NCBI GenBank assembly: GCA_900299255.1
Contig: OMJB01000038.1
Location: 1 to 64,000, forward strand
Reading direction: 5' to 3'
DNA: 64,000 nt
Source of the DNA: Sphingobacteriales bacterium
GTDB lineage: Bacteria; Bacteroidota; Bacteroidia; Chitinophagales; Chitinophagaceae
A model generated the notes under the pieces. The model was not told the DNA's origin. It saw only the letters and a program-made list of their open reading frames with translations, and did no database searches. Shown here one piece after another: positions 1 to 11,100 of the stretch. Position 1 is the stretch's first letter; each line of letters opens with the position of its first letter. The position numbers were made by a program, and so were the translations under genes.

Positions 1-60
1 AGTTGGTAGAGCATCAGCTTCCCAAGCTGAGGGTCGCGGGTTCGAGTCTCGTTTTCCGCT
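1..60 (+). tRNA. tRNA-Gly (anticodon CCC), 5' part cut off by window edge
   Basis: Anticodon arm TCAGC-TTCCCAA-GCTGA, T-arm GCGGG-TTCGAGT-CTCGT and 3' acceptor TTTCCGC; the 5' acceptor lies outside the window. Confidence 0.9.
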
Positions 61-68
61 CTTTTAGA

Positions 69-97
69 AGTCGCTCCTGTAGCGGCTTTTGCTTTTT
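69..97 (+). terminator. Rho-independent terminator after tRNA-Gly
   Basis: Stem AGTCGCT/AGCGGCT, loop CCTGT, followed by TTTGCTTTTT. Confidence 0.6.
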
Positions 98-169
98 AGC
101 AGGCATTGGCTGAAAAAAATCAATAGAATCTGTTTAATTATTGTAAAAGCAACTGAAGGTTCCCATCTT

Positions 170-1186
170 TTAATTGCCCTCTTCTTTGCCCTGCCGGTTA
201 ATGGTGATGCGCCTGCCGTTCTTTGTGGCCATGGCTTTGTTGTTCAGCCACACACGCCCGTCTGTTTGGGCAAAAACAGTGTCATACTGCGGTGCAGCAA
301 GTATTTCGCAGTTGGCATTGATGAGCCCCCATTTCCCGCCTTTCAATATCCACGCCAAGCCCTCTGATACTGCACTAATACTCTCATATTCTAAAGGCAG
401 CACTACTTCATTCCTTACATTGATCAGCCCGTATTTATCGTCTTTTTTCACCATTACCGCTTTCAGCGAAAAATCAGTAATATCGTCATATTTTATTGGA
501 ATGAGGACAGTGTTCAGAATGCTGATCAGCCCGAATTTATCTCCCTGCCTGGCCCACAGGCAATATGAGTCGAGCGGGCCAAGTTCGTCGTATTTTACCG
601 GTATTACAATTTCCATCTTATCAGAGGCGAGCAGCTGTATAATACCCACCTTTCCATTCGATTTTACCAGTGCTGTTGAGCTGTTCAGTTTTTTAATTTC
701 GTCATATTTTACAGGTACCACCGGTTTTCTTTCTGTGGGCCAAAGTATTCCATATTTGCCGCCCTGCTTTACTTTGCAGAAACCAATATAGTCCGATGCC
801 TCTGAGAAGTCAATAAGTTCATCATAAATAGCAGGAGTTACAATGCCACCATAGCCATCTTTAACGCCAAATTTTCCGTTATCGCTGAATATTTTTCCTT
901 TAGGAGCCATACGGGCTATGCCACCTCCACCGCCACCCGATGAGCGGCTGCCTGATGATGTAAATGGTGAAGGCACAGATGAGCCAGGCGTATAAAAATT
1001 ATAGGACGTGCGAGTGCTGGGCTGATACGACGGGGAGTAGGAATAGGAATTAGTGGTTTTTATCACCAGCGGCTGCACAAAGCTGCTGAAGCCAGTATAG
1101 TTGGGGCCTCGGTAGTATGTAGTTGTGGTTTGCCCGTAAACAGGCAGGCAAAGGCTAAACAAGCCCGGAATAAGCACTCGTTTCAT
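170..1186 (-). CDS. Secreted WG (KWG) repeat-containing protein
   Basis: Signal peptide-like N-terminus, then repeated 'GKFGVKDGYGGIVTPAIYDEL', 'GKYGILW..PVKYDEI', 'DKYGLINV', 'GKWGLINANCEILAAPQYD' units typical of WG repeats. Confidence 0.85.
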   Translation of the reverse strand: MKRVLIPGLFSLCLPVYGQTTTTYYRGPNYTGFSSFVQPLVIKTTNSYSYSPSYQPSTRTSYNFYTPGSSVPSPFTSSGSRSSGGGGGGIARMAPKGKIFSDNGKFGVKDGYGGIVTPAIYDELIDFSEASDYIGFCKVKQGGKYGILWPTERKPVVPVKYDEIKKLNSSTALVKSNGKVGIIQLLASDKMEIVIPVKYDELGPLDSYCLWARQGDKFGLISILNTVLIPIKYDDITDFSLKAVMVKKDDKYGLINVRNEVVLPLEYESISAVSEGLAWILKGGKWGLINANCEILAAPQYDTVFAQTDGRVWLNNKAMATKNGRRITINRQGKEEGN

Positions 1187-1303
1187 AAAACTTTGGTTGA
1201 CCTGAACAAAGTTAAAAAAATGCAGGAAAACTAATGTTCTGCGTTATGGAAATGCCCTCGCCATATGTAATAGTTAAACTGGTTTTTTGGCCAGCAGTAG
1301 CTT

Positions 1304-1630
1304 TTATGCCATTACCCTGAATACTATAAATATTGTGGTAAACAAAAGCAGAGCCATCCCTGCCAAAAAAACGTAATCTGCTATGCTCTCGTAAAGCACA
1401 CTTCTTTTTGACCTGCTTCTTATTGATAAAAACGATGTAGTGCAGCTGATCATAAACATCAGCATTGCTACGGCCGTGAATTCATCAATCAGAGTGCTGG
1501 CACTGAGGTGCAGGACTTTAAGATAGGTGAACACCGCAAAGCAGAGCCCGAACAGGTTTGCAGATGTGTTTAGAATGTGTGGCGATTTGCTGTTCTGTTC
1601 CATATTACTGAGCCAGGTTGATGTTGGCAT
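1304..1630 (-). CDS. Small hypothetical membrane protein (about 3 TM segments)
   Basis: 108-aa ORF with hydrophobic segments; no recognised family. Confidence 0.55.
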   Translation of the reverse strand: MPTSTWLSNMEQNSKSPHILNTSANLFGLCFAVFTYLKVLHLSASTLIDEFTAVAMLMFMISCTTSFLSIRSRSKRSVLYESIADYVFLAGMALLLFTTIFIVFRVMA

Positions 1631-1776
1631 GTATATGAACGATCATTCGGTAGAAAAGTTTACTGGCAAAATGTTAAACAAAGTGAATTTTAAACCCAAA
1701 AATAAGCTTCGGTTAATCACTGCCCGGTAAGGCGGGGGATTTTTGTGTGCATTGAAACGAAGCGTGGTATGCTCTA

Positions 1777-3159
1777 TTAAAACTCAATGTGCCCCCTTAA
1801 CCCTATTATGTGCACAACCGGCCCGCGGTCCCTGTTGTAGGCCGGATTTACAATGAGCTGGTAATCGGGAGACAGCCAGAAACTGCTCAGGATTTTAGCA
1901 CTGTAGTATAGTTCTATGATTTGCTCTGTTCCATAATTCAGGCGGCCATCGCCTATGATAAAACCATAACCTCCGGCAGCCAGGTATTTCCTGTGCTCGT
2001 CAGACAGCCCGTTTATTAAAAACGAAATGCCCAGTTTGTCTGATGTGCGTTTCCATATGCTGCCGTTTAATTGGGCCCCAAAATTTAAAGACTGGTCTAT
2101 CTCAGTAAATGCCCATGTTTCATTTTTGCCATCGTTCCAGCTGAGCCTGGCAAACAGGCCCATATTGTTACTCAGTTCCTGCTCAATATTAATGGCAAAC
2201 CCACCCTTTGCATGGGCATAAGAGCGTGTAGGCTCAATATGCGGGTGGTAGGGCGTATCAGCTACAGCAGCCGCATAGCTGCCCAAATAGCCTTGTGTAA
2301 AATAACCAATCAGCCTTATTACACCCTTCCTTTTATTTATGTGGTATAACCTGTTTATTTCGAGCGTAGCAGAGTGCGCCTTATCCACATTCATATCCAT
2401 AAATGGGCCGTTAGCTGTTTCAGGTACCAATGTCAGCCCTGCCTTTACACTCCACTTAGGTTTTATTAATTCTACCGCCAGCCCATAGGTATAGCCTCTA
2501 GTGTTGGCTGGGTAATCCCAGGCACCTGCACTCATAATGGCCCAGTTCATAAACTGGTTTCTGGGGTCGTGGCTGTAAGTATTGGCGTCAAAAATGTCGG
2601 TCACTGAGAATTTGCCAAGGGTAATAACAATCCGGCTGGTTGCGGCCCGCCCGGCAAGGATGTTCTGTCCGCCTGATGTGTTTTGCCAGTCATTACTCAG
2701 GTTGAATGCCTGACGCAGGAATAGCCGGGATATACTAAGAACTGGTTCGGGGTCACCAATTCGGTATGTCTCGCCATTTGGAAATCCTGCCACGCCTCTG
2801 GTGGCACTCAGCCCACGGCCACCACTGAGTTCTGGGTTTAGAAGTATTTCTGCACCTTTCCATAACCTCGCCCCTAAAAAAAGTGTTGATGTCAGCGATA
2901 GCCTTTCTGGCTCACTGGTGAGCAGGCTGTTGGTGCCGGAGTAAGGCGCCGTATAATCAAGCTGATGCTGGGCTATAACTGTTGTCTGAAAATGATAACT
3001 GAAACGCTCTTCCATACTAATGGAGTCTTTGGCTGCCGAACGGTTTGTGCCATCAGTTGTTTGTGCCTGAACTGACACATTAATTGCCGGCAGCAATACA
3101 AGCAGCCAACACTTCATGCGCGCACATGCATTTTTTTTTAGCATAAAAGTCCACTGCAT
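1777..3159 (-). CDS. Carbohydrate porin, OprB-like family
   Basis: Signal peptide and beta-barrel-like sequence with OprB-like features ('ERFSYHFQTTVIAQ', 'NPELSGGRGLSATRGVAGFPNGE', 'GKFSVTDIFDANTYSHDPRNQFMNWA'). Start may be the internal Met at 3117. Confidence 0.75.
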   Translation of the reverse strand: MQWTFMLKKNACARMKCWLLVLLPAINVSVQAQTTDGTNRSAAKDSISMEERFSYHFQTTVIAQHQLDYTAPYSGTNSLLTSEPERLSLTSTLFLGARLWKGAEILLNPELSGGRGLSATRGVAGFPNGETYRIGDPEPVLSISRLFLRQAFNLSNDWQNTSGGQNILAGRAATSRIVITLGKFSVTDIFDANTYSHDPRNQFMNWAIMSAGAWDYPANTRGYTYGLAVELIKPKWSVKAGLTLVPETANGPFMDMNVDKAHSATLEINRLYHINKRKGVIRLIGYFTQGYLGSYAAAVADTPYHPHIEPTRSYAHAKGGFAINIEQELSNNMGLFARLSWNDGKNETWAFTEIDQSLNFGAQLNGSIWKRTSDKLGISFLINGLSDEHRKYLAAGGYGFIIGDGRLNYGTEQIIELYYSAKILSSFWLSPDYQLIVNPAYNRDRGPVVHIIGLRGHIEF

Positions 3160-3166
3160 TGTTTTA

Positions 3167-4393
3167 TTATTTTCCTTCCCACTTTCTTACAACCAATGAT
3201 GAGTTGGTGCCGCCGAAACCAAATGAATTGGAAAGGAATGTGTTGAATTCTTTTTGAAGCGTTTCAGGTACAATATTCAGGCCAATAGTGTCTTCATCCG
3301 GTGTTTCGAAGTTGATATTTGGTGCAATAAATCCATTTTGCATCATGAGCATGGAGTATACTATTTCACTTGCTCCTGCCATCCAGCATTCATGGCCTGT
3401 CATAGATTTTGTTGAACTCACGTAGGGCCCATTTAGCCCGAAAATTCCTTTGATTGCTTTTGCTTCACTTGCATCGCCAGCCTTTGTTGAGGTTGCGTGT
3501 GCATTGATATATCCAATTTCGCCCGGTTGTATGCCGGCGTCTTTGAGCGAGCGTTCAAGAGAAGTAAGTGGCCCTTCAACTGTTGGGTTAGAGATATGTG
3601 ATCCGTTGGAAGAGAAGCCGTAGCCTATTACTTCACCAAGAATTGTGGCACCGCGTTTCTGAGCAGATTCAAGGCTTTCAAGAATAACAGTGGCGGCACC
3701 ACCACTGGGTACCAAGCCATCACGGTTGGCATCAAACGGGCGGGATGCCCTTGTAGGGTCGTCTTCGCGGATGGAAAATGCTGCAATGCTGTCGAAATAA
3801 GGCATGGAATAAATATTGGTTTCCTGCGCCCCACCACAGATTATGCGCTCCTGCATGCCGTTTTTAATAAACACATAACCCAGCCCAATAGAATGAGACC
3901 CGCTGGCACATGCAGCACTTATTGTAAAGTTCACTCCACGGATTTTGAAAATAGTTGCAAGGTTCATATTTACGGTGGAATTCATGGTGCGGAACACGTA
4001 TCCGGATCCAAGCATCATGGTATCTTTCTTTACTCTTATAATATCCACGCCTTCAATTACAGGTTCGGCAGAACTGTCATTTCCAAAAATCAGGCCCACT
4101 TCGTTTTTGTCCAGATAATCCTCATCCATACCGGCCATCTGTAGTGCTTCCTGTGTCGAAACAAAAGCAAATTCAGCCTGCTCAGGCATCATCAGCCTGG
4201 CTCTACGGTCCAGCACTCCTTTCAGGTTCGGTTTCTCCACAAAGCCCGTTAACCCTGACCTGTACCCGAACTCCTTGCGTTCAGGCAGCAGTACTATTCC
4301 CGATGTACCCTTGAATAAAGATTCTTTTACTTCTTCCAGATTCTTGCCTATGCATGAATATATCCCTAAGCCTGTTATAACTACTCTGTTCAT
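3167..4393 (-). CDS. Beta-ketoacyl-ACP synthase (FabB/FabF-like)
   Basis: Starts MNRVVITGLGIYSCIG; catalytic Cys in 'SAACASGSHS', His in 'NAHATSTKAGD' and 'STKSMTGHE'. The ORF-track start (4492) is probably too far upstream. Confidence 0.9.
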   Translation of the reverse strand: MNRVVITGLGIYSCIGKNLEEVKESLFKGTSGIVLLPERKEFGYRSGLTGFVEKPNLKGVLDRRARLMMPEQAEFAFVSTQEALQMAGMDEDYLDKNEVGLIFGNDSSAEPVIEGVDIIRVKKDTMMLGSGYVFRTMNSTVNMNLATIFKIRGVNFTISAACASGSHSIGLGYVFIKNGMQERIICGGAQETNIYSMPYFDSIAAFSIREDDPTRASRPFDANRDGLVPSGGAATVILESLESAQKRGATILGEVIGYGFSSNGSHISNPTVEGPLTSLERSLKDAGIQPGEIGYINAHATSTKAGDASEAKAIKGIFGLNGPYVSSTKSMTGHECWMAGASEIVYSMLMMQNGFIAPNINFETPDEDTIGLNIVPETLQKEFNTFLSNSFGFGGTNSSLVVRKWEGK

Positions 4394-4880
4394 CCCTGTT
4401 AAATATAATAGATCTGATTGATGATGATGCCAGTGCAAAGTTAGCCGTTTATCTAAAAAGTTTTTATGACTGCAGGTGTTTATTGGAAACAAATAACGCT
4501 TAAGTTAAAAAGTTGCCCACAGACAGGTAAATATTGCGCTATTAAAATAATAATATGATTTAGATGCTGCCGATAATATTGTCCCTTAGTGCGTAACTCT
4601 TGTTATTCTTACTTTTAATCGAATATTTGATTTTGCCTTGCATTGTTTAATCCATTTATAAATCGGGGATGCAAATTGTTGAGTAACGTGATTACGAGTT
4701 TATGATCCCTTTTTTATGCGATTGAACCTCTGATTTTAATGTCTGATATTCCAGTGTCAGATTCACAAAGGATTTGGTGGCTATTTTCAGATTAAATCCG
4801 TTGGGTTCTGATTGTTCTGGAATTTACATGGTTTGTTCAATTGTTGAAATCGGTTTATCTTTTCTGAAAATTTGAAAGAA

Positions 4881-5744
4881 ATGAAGAGTTTCAGATTCGC
4901 ATTGGTGCTATCACCGGTAGTGTTTTTTTTATTTTCCTGTAAGCAAAAAGGTGCCGCCCCTGCTGCGGAAAAAGCCCCCACCAAAGTAAACGCCTCCTCT
5001 AAAGAGCATTTTGAAAAAGGGAATGACTATTTGTTTAGCGATGACCTGGAGAACGCAAGAAAAGAATACCTGGCATCATATGAGGCTGATACTACCAATT
5101 GGAAGGCGGCCTATGAACTGGCTAGTGTACTAAGCCTGCTCGGCGATTTCGGAAATGCCCACACTTTTTACAACCGCACAGTCGAGTTAAACCCAAAGTT
5201 CGCAACTGGTTTCTACAGCAAGGCCAATCTGGAAGAAATGGTGGGTGACGAAAAAGGGAGTGAAAGAAGTATGCGGCATGCGCTGGAGCTGAAAAAGGAT
5301 ATGTATATGGCAGTCCTTACACTGGGCAGGAAGGAATATGCAAAAAAGAACTACAAAATGGCCATCAGGTACTTCGATACCGCCGTCAGCATACGCAACG
5401 ACTTTTACATGGTATACAATATGAGGGGTTCCTGCAAATACAGCATTGGAGATGTGGCAGGAGCTATAGCCGATTTTGACCAGGAGATAAAATTGTTCCC
5501 TAATCATTCGAGGGGATATGTAAACCGGGCAGTTGCCTATGGCGAGCAGAAAAATTATCGTGCGGCAATTAATGACCTGAATGAGGCTATCAACATTGAG
5601 CCTTTATGGTCACAGGGGTATATTTACCGTGGTTTGTACTATATAAAAATGAACACCAAAGACAGTGCTTGCGGCGATTTCAGGATGGCCTATAAGCTGA
5701 AAAACCCTGATGCCGAGGCTTATTCAAAACAGTATTGCCAGTAG
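4881..5744 (+). CDS. TPR-repeat lipoprotein
   Basis: Lipobox-like 'FLFSC' in the N-terminal signal; several TPR units. ATG at 4881 preferred over TTG at 4872. Confidence 0.8.
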   Translation: MKSFRFALVLSPVVFFLFSCKQKGAAPAAEKAPTKVNASSKEHFEKGNDYLFSDDLENARKEYLASYEADTTNWKAAYELASVLSLLGDFGNAHTFYNRTVELNPKFATGFYSKANLEEMVGDEKGSERSMRHALELKKDMYMAVLTLGRKEYAKKNYKMAIRYFDTAVSIRNDFYMVYNMRGSCKYSIGDVAGAIADFDQEIKLFPNHSRGYVNRAVAYGEQKNYRAAINDLNEAINIEPLWSQGYIYRGLYYIKMNTKDSACGDFRMAYKLKNPDAEAYSKQYCQ

Positions 5745-5876
5745 TCAGCTCTATGGTAAGATGGTATTAGGGAGTAAGGGTAGTGTTCAACAACATTTTG
5801 ACAGAAAAATTAACAACTTATACTAATTGCATTATTTATTTTCATGCTCAGTAATTGCTCTGACTCCGATAAATAA

Positions 5877-7262
5877 ATGAACCGGAAACAAATCAAATGG
5901 AAGCTGCGGTATGCTATGCAGTATTTTCCGTTTACGTTGAATACCTTGCTGTGTGCCGTTGCTGTCTGGCTGGCATATAAGCTGATATATACGCCTGTGC
6001 CAAAGGGCGAAGATCCATCCCCGTTTGTTCCGTTTATTTTGCTGATGGGAAAAATGGTACTATGGTTTGTTATAGGCCTGGTTGGTTTGTCTGTTTTGAG
6101 CACATTCGCCAGCTATTTTTATTTCCTGTGGCTCAAGAAGAAGAAGGGTAGCCGCCTGGAGGTTTCCTTTACCACAGAAACAATTAAAGGGAAGCAAAAC
6201 AGGTTGTTCATGAACGCCCGGCTGGAGGGGGCTTTCAGGCCGGTTCTTGGCTTTGTAAAAGGCAGGCTGGTATATGATGATCACGAAATGACAGACAGGT
6301 TCAGCCTGATGTCCAATAAACTAAAAGAAAAGAGTTTGCAGCGCGTGGCCATCACCGGTAAAAGCCGGCTGATGCTGCCCGACATAAGGGAATACGACAT
6401 AAAAGGTGGATTTGTCTTTTTTCAGGATATGCTGCACATTTTCTCTTTGGCATCTGCACAGCCTATGAGCGGCCATTTTTACCAGCCGCCAGTTTTGACG
6501 GGCAGGGAAGATGCAGATGTTTTTCCGAAGAAAACGGAAACCATGGATGTGCGTATAGAACAATTGAGAAGGGTAGAAGGGGAGCCGTTGAACTACAAAG
6601 ACTTCGAAGCAGGAGACGATGTAAGGAGGATCGTATGGAAGGTGTATGCCAAAAACAGGGAACTCGTTGTGAGAATACCGGAGATGTATGAGCCTTATGC
6701 CTCGCACCTTTATTTTTATGCATCATTCTATGCATCGGTGAACACGCAGTGGCTCAGTGAAGGCTATCTGGCAGAAATGCTCAACTATTACAAAAACAGT
6801 GTGTGGACAGTGTATGATACACTTGCTCATAAAGAATGGGAAATGAGGTTCATCCCTGATCAGAATTTTAATATTCCTGAGCAGATGACTGAAGCTGAAA
6901 AAACGGCTAAGTTCATCAGCAACAGCGTATGGCATAAAGACACTGCACTGGGCCAGTACTTCAACACCAAAAGCGGCACCGTTTTGTGTATATCATCGCT
7001 GAGCGATCCTCAGGAATTAAGAAACCTGCTCGACAGGTGCGATGCCTCTGTTGTCGTTTACTTTGTCAAAGTATCCAATGTCTTCAGGCATTATGCTGCG
7101 CTCAGTCTCCTGAGCAGGCTTCTATTCCAGCCACCCCAGGACCGCCTTTCAAAATTGCGCACACGCTGGACATTCTCTCCTATGCGCTTTCAGGTACAGA
7201 AGCGGGAGAAAGAAATAGAAGAAATACTGCACAAAAGCAGCGTCACCTCAGCTGTTCTTTAG
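5877..7262 (+). CDS. DUF58 domain-containing membrane protein
   Basis: Two N-terminal TM segments and the motif 'LNYKDFEAGDDVRRIVWKVYAKNRELVVR' characteristic of DUF58. Confidence 0.8.
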   Translation: MNRKQIKWKLRYAMQYFPFTLNTLLCAVAVWLAYKLIYTPVPKGEDPSPFVPFILLMGKMVLWFVIGLVGLSVLSTFASYFYFLWLKKKKGSRLEVSFTTETIKGKQNRLFMNARLEGAFRPVLGFVKGRLVYDDHEMTDRFSLMSNKLKEKSLQRVAITGKSRLMLPDIREYDIKGGFVFFQDMLHIFSLASAQPMSGHFYQPPVLTGREDADVFPKKTETMDVRIEQLRRVEGEPLNYKDFEAGDDVRRIVWKVYAKNRELVVRIPEMYEPYASHLYFYASFYASVNTQWLSEGYLAEMLNYYKNSVWTVYDTLAHKEWEMRFIPDQNFNIPEQMTEAEKTAKFISNSVWHKDTALGQYFNTKSGTVLCISSLSDPQELRNLLDRCDASVVVYFVKVSNVFRHYAALSLLSRLLFQPPQDRLSKLRTRWTFSPMRFQVQKREKEIEEILHKSSVTSAVL

Positions 7263-7282
7263 CTGATTTACTGATAAATAAA

Positions 7283-7999
7283 CTACGGAATACTGATTGT
7301 GCAGGACTGGTTATTGGTAAACGGCAAGCTCACTGCTTTCCAAATTACCCTTGAATCACTTGTCTGTACCTGCACATTCGAGCTGGAGAAAGCCAGGTAG
7401 TAACCCATGTCATAAACAACGCCATTATTGGGTATGGTCACATCCTGAAACACTTGTTCGCCCGGCCCCGGGAACGAAATGTTGACGTAAAAGTCAATTA
7501 TGTTCTTAGGGTCATTGTTTTGCATTCTGAGAAAGAAATAAGTAGGCCCCACATTCAGTGGAATACGCAGTGTATCTGTAATTGGGAACGAATCCGTCCT
7601 GCTCCAGTTAAGCGTCATGCCAACCAGTCCACTTGGGTTGCTGTTGGCAAGAGAACCTGAATTTCCAGTTGTGTTTGCTGTCATAACAGCCTGCGATGCA
7701 TACTGTCCTGCAAAGGCGGCAGAAGTGCCTGCGGGTATCGTCTTGGTTGTGCCGTTCACGTTTATAGTAATGGGCGTATACGTATTGTTGGTATACATGA
7801 TGGCACTGTTAGCCCTTGTCTGGCATCGTGCTCCTGAGAAACCAGCGGGGCACTGGCATTTACCGCCAGAGCAGCTGCCACCGTTGAGGCAAACTACATT
7901 GGTACAGTTGGTACTGCTGCTGCACGAACTGTAAACTACGGCAAGCACAGATGCAACAAGTATAAAAACGGTAGTAATAAAAAACTTTGCTTTTTTCAT
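7283..7999 (-). CDS. Putative lipoprotein with an EGF-like domain
   Basis: N-terminal signal with 'VVYSSC' lipobox-like Cys, then 'NCTNVVCLNGGSCSGGKCQCPAGFSGARCQ' six-Cys EGF pattern. Start at MKKAKFF. Confidence 0.75.
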   Translation of the reverse strand: MKKAKFFITTVFILVASVLAVVYSSCSSSTNCTNVVCLNGGSCSGGKCQCPAGFSGARCQTRANSAIMYTNNTYTPITINVNGTTKTIPAGTSAAFAGQYASQAVMTANTTGNSGSLANSNPSGLVGMTLNWSRTDSFPITDTLRIPLNVGPTYFFLRMQNNDPKNIIDFYVNISFPGPGEQVFQDVTIPNNGVVYDMGYYLAFSSSNVQVQTSDSRVIWKAVSLPFTNNQSCTISIP

Positions 8000-8154
8000 T
8001 TTTTTTCTTTTGGGCCGATAAAGATGATATTCCACAATTATAATAAGAAGTTTTTCACCTGTTTATCTGAATATATTTCGGTTAAGTGGGGGATAATTAA
8101 ATATTATTTAAATTTACGCAATATCGAAGCGGGGACGCGTTTTATCTAATAAAT

Positions 8155-8178
8155 AAGGAGCCGCAATTGCGGCTCCTT
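8155..8178 (-). terminator. Perfect 24-bp palindrome just downstream of the giant repeat protein gene, probable terminator
   Basis: AAGGAGCCGCAATTGCGGCTCCTT equals its own reverse complement; AT-rich sequence follows on the minus strand. Confidence 0.6.
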
Positions 8179-8193
8179 AAAATTTCAAATTTA

Positions 8194-11100
8194 TTACCTT
8201 ATCAGCGTTACATCGCCTTTATAAAACACCCTCTCATGATTTTCTCGCTCTACAATAATGTAGTAGTTGTAAACGCCTAAATCCTGAGGTACACCCTCCA
8301 GCGTGCCATCCCATCCTTTTTCGTTATCAGTAGTGCTGCACACCAGTTCTCCCCATCTGTTGTATATGTGCATTTCCACAAGTTTGCCATACGCCAGATT
8401 AATAACTTGGAAGATGTCATTTTTGCCATCGCCGTTGGGTGTAAACGCAGTTGGAATTGCCTCCTGTGTCGTAATCACATCAATTGTTACCTGCCCTGAA
8501 TCTTCACAGCCGGTATGGTCGTAGCCATAAACGGTAAAAGTTGTCTTTTCGGTAGGCGAAGCTACAGGGTTACTGATGTTGTTGTTATTCAGTGAACCGT
8601 TGTCGGGAGTCCAGTAATAAATCCAGGCACCGTATACACTCAGCTGTATTGACTTACCGTATGGAATCGCCTGATCGTGCGTGAGATCGTGTAAAAAGCG
8701 GATCGGTGGAGCCGGATAAAGGGTAAATGTTTTGATTATTGAATCAGGAGAGCATACATAGTTGGTACCATTGAGTTGTACCCAGTACACCACACTGTCA
8801 AGCACCGGATGGAAAAGGTGGTATGTACTTGTAGTGGTGTCGGACTTACCGTCGTTAAATGTCCACAGGTATTGGGTGCCGCCGGACGAGGTATTTCTGA
8901 ACAATACCGAGTCGTTAAGGCATCCCACGTGCACATCCACGTCAAATGACATTCTGACGCTGTCAAGCACCTGAACTTCGATTGAATCCCTCGGGCTTTC
9001 ACATCCGCTGGAGGTCTGACTGACGTAATACATGAAAGTACCCGCCACAGATGTAGACGGTACGGGAACAACCGTTGTGCCAGTTCCGGCAAACGGTACT
9101 GTGTACCAAATCAGATTTGTGCCAATGGCGGCCAAAGGCATTGGGGCTGCATTGATGCAGTATTGTACTGGAGATACTACCACCGGTGCAGGTGACAGCG
9201 CACCGATTATTACTGTTTCATTAATAGAAGAATGGCAGTTGTTGGCATCATAGCCTACTATCGTGTAGATAGTGGTATTAGTCGGGCCTGCCATCACTGA
9301 TGCCCCGGTTGTGGCACTTAGCCCGGTAGAAGGAGACCATGTATAGTTAACCGCTCCGCTGGCAGTAATCAAGGTATCCCTGCCCTCGCAGATTGATAGA
9401 GGAGTGGGTGAGACGCTCAGCACAGGCAACGGATTGATGGTAACAGTAACAGATGCAGTGCCAGTGCATCCAAAAGGTGTAGTAACCAGTACCGAATAGG
9501 TTGTAGTTGACGAGGGCGTTGCAGAAGTGTTGCCGCATGTTGCGCAGGACAAACCTACGGAGGGCGACCATGTATAAGTGGCTCCGCCCGAACATGTTAT
9601 ATTATATGGGTCGCCGACGCATTTTGCTGTACTATTGCTGATGCCTATTACCGGCAGTGGATGGACATAAACTGTAGTAGTATCCGAATTGACACAACCA
9701 GCAGCAGAAATGCCTGACACAGAATAAACTGTAGTTACAACTGGGGAAGCAGTAGGGTTGCTGCAAGCTGTGCAAGTTAATCCGGTGCCGGGATACCAGT
9801 TATAACCTATTCCGCCGGTTGCATTTAGTATAGTGCTGTTACCCGAACAAATATTCGCTACCGGCCCTGCACTGATTGCAGGCAGCGGATTAACCGATAT
9901 GCTCACTGTGTCTTTATTGGTACAGCCATTGACACCGGTACCGGTAACCGTGTAAACTGTTGTTACCAGTGGAGTTGCTGTTGGATTTACACAACTGTAG
10001 CAAGACAGGCCAGGAGTAACTGTCCAGGTATAACTCATGCCTCCTGTAGCTGAAAGTACAGTACTGTCGCCCTGGCATATTGAAACGTGCGGCCCGGCAT
10101 CTATTGGCGGCAGTGGCAATACTAAAATGCTCACTGTATCTGTATTTACGCAGCCGTTTACATCCGTTCCGGTAACAGTATAGATGATAGTAGTTAGCGG
10201 GCCGGCAGTAGGGCTGGTACAAGGAATGCAGGAGAGCCCGGTACCTGGTGACCAAACATAACTGATGCCGCCTGTTGCTGAAAGCACTGTGCTTGAGCTA
10301 CGGCATATACTGCGGTGTGGGCCGGCATCAATCAACGGAAGTGGATTTACTGTAATACGGATTGTGTCGGTATTCTGGCATCCCCAGGCATCTGTACCGG
10401 TAACAGTATAAATTGTTGTAACAGCAGGAGAAGCTATAGGATTTGCACAATATGTGCACGAGAGGCCGGTACCAGGCCCCCATATATAAGCAATTCCTCC
10501 AGATGGAATCAGAGTTACTGACGAACCAATGCATATACTTCGGTTAGGGCCTGCATTAACCGCAGGCAGGCTATGTACCGTAATGGTAACGCTGGCAGTA
10601 TTCTGGCATCCATTTGCATCGGTTCCAATAACGGTATAAAGGCTGGTTACAGTGGACGTCACAACAGGGCTAGTGCAGGAAGTGCACGAAAGCCCCAAAC
10701 CCGTTGTCCAGACATAGCTCACGCCACCTGAAGGCGAAAGAGTGGTACTACTACCCACACAGATATCTGCCGGGGGGCCAGCTGATATTACAGGCAGTGG
10801 ATTTACTGAAACGCTGACCGTGTCGGTGTTCCGGCATCCGTTAGCATCTGTTCCTGTTACTGTGTAAATGATAGTGCTTCCCGGTGTAGCCACAGGGCTG
10901 GTGCATGATGTGCAAGAAAGCCCGGTGCCCGGCGACCAGATATAAGTAACGCCGCCTGACGGTGTTAATGTTGCCCCGGTGCCCAGGCACACGGTGTGGT
11001 GCGGGCCTCCGTCTACAAGTGGAAGCGACCTTACGGTTACTCGTACCGTATCAGTATTCCGGCAACCAAATGCGTCAGTACCAGTAACAGTAAATATTGT

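Noticed and set aside
174-791. 205-aa plus-strand ORF
   Set aside because: Antisense to the WG-repeat gene, whose repeats are clearly recognisable.
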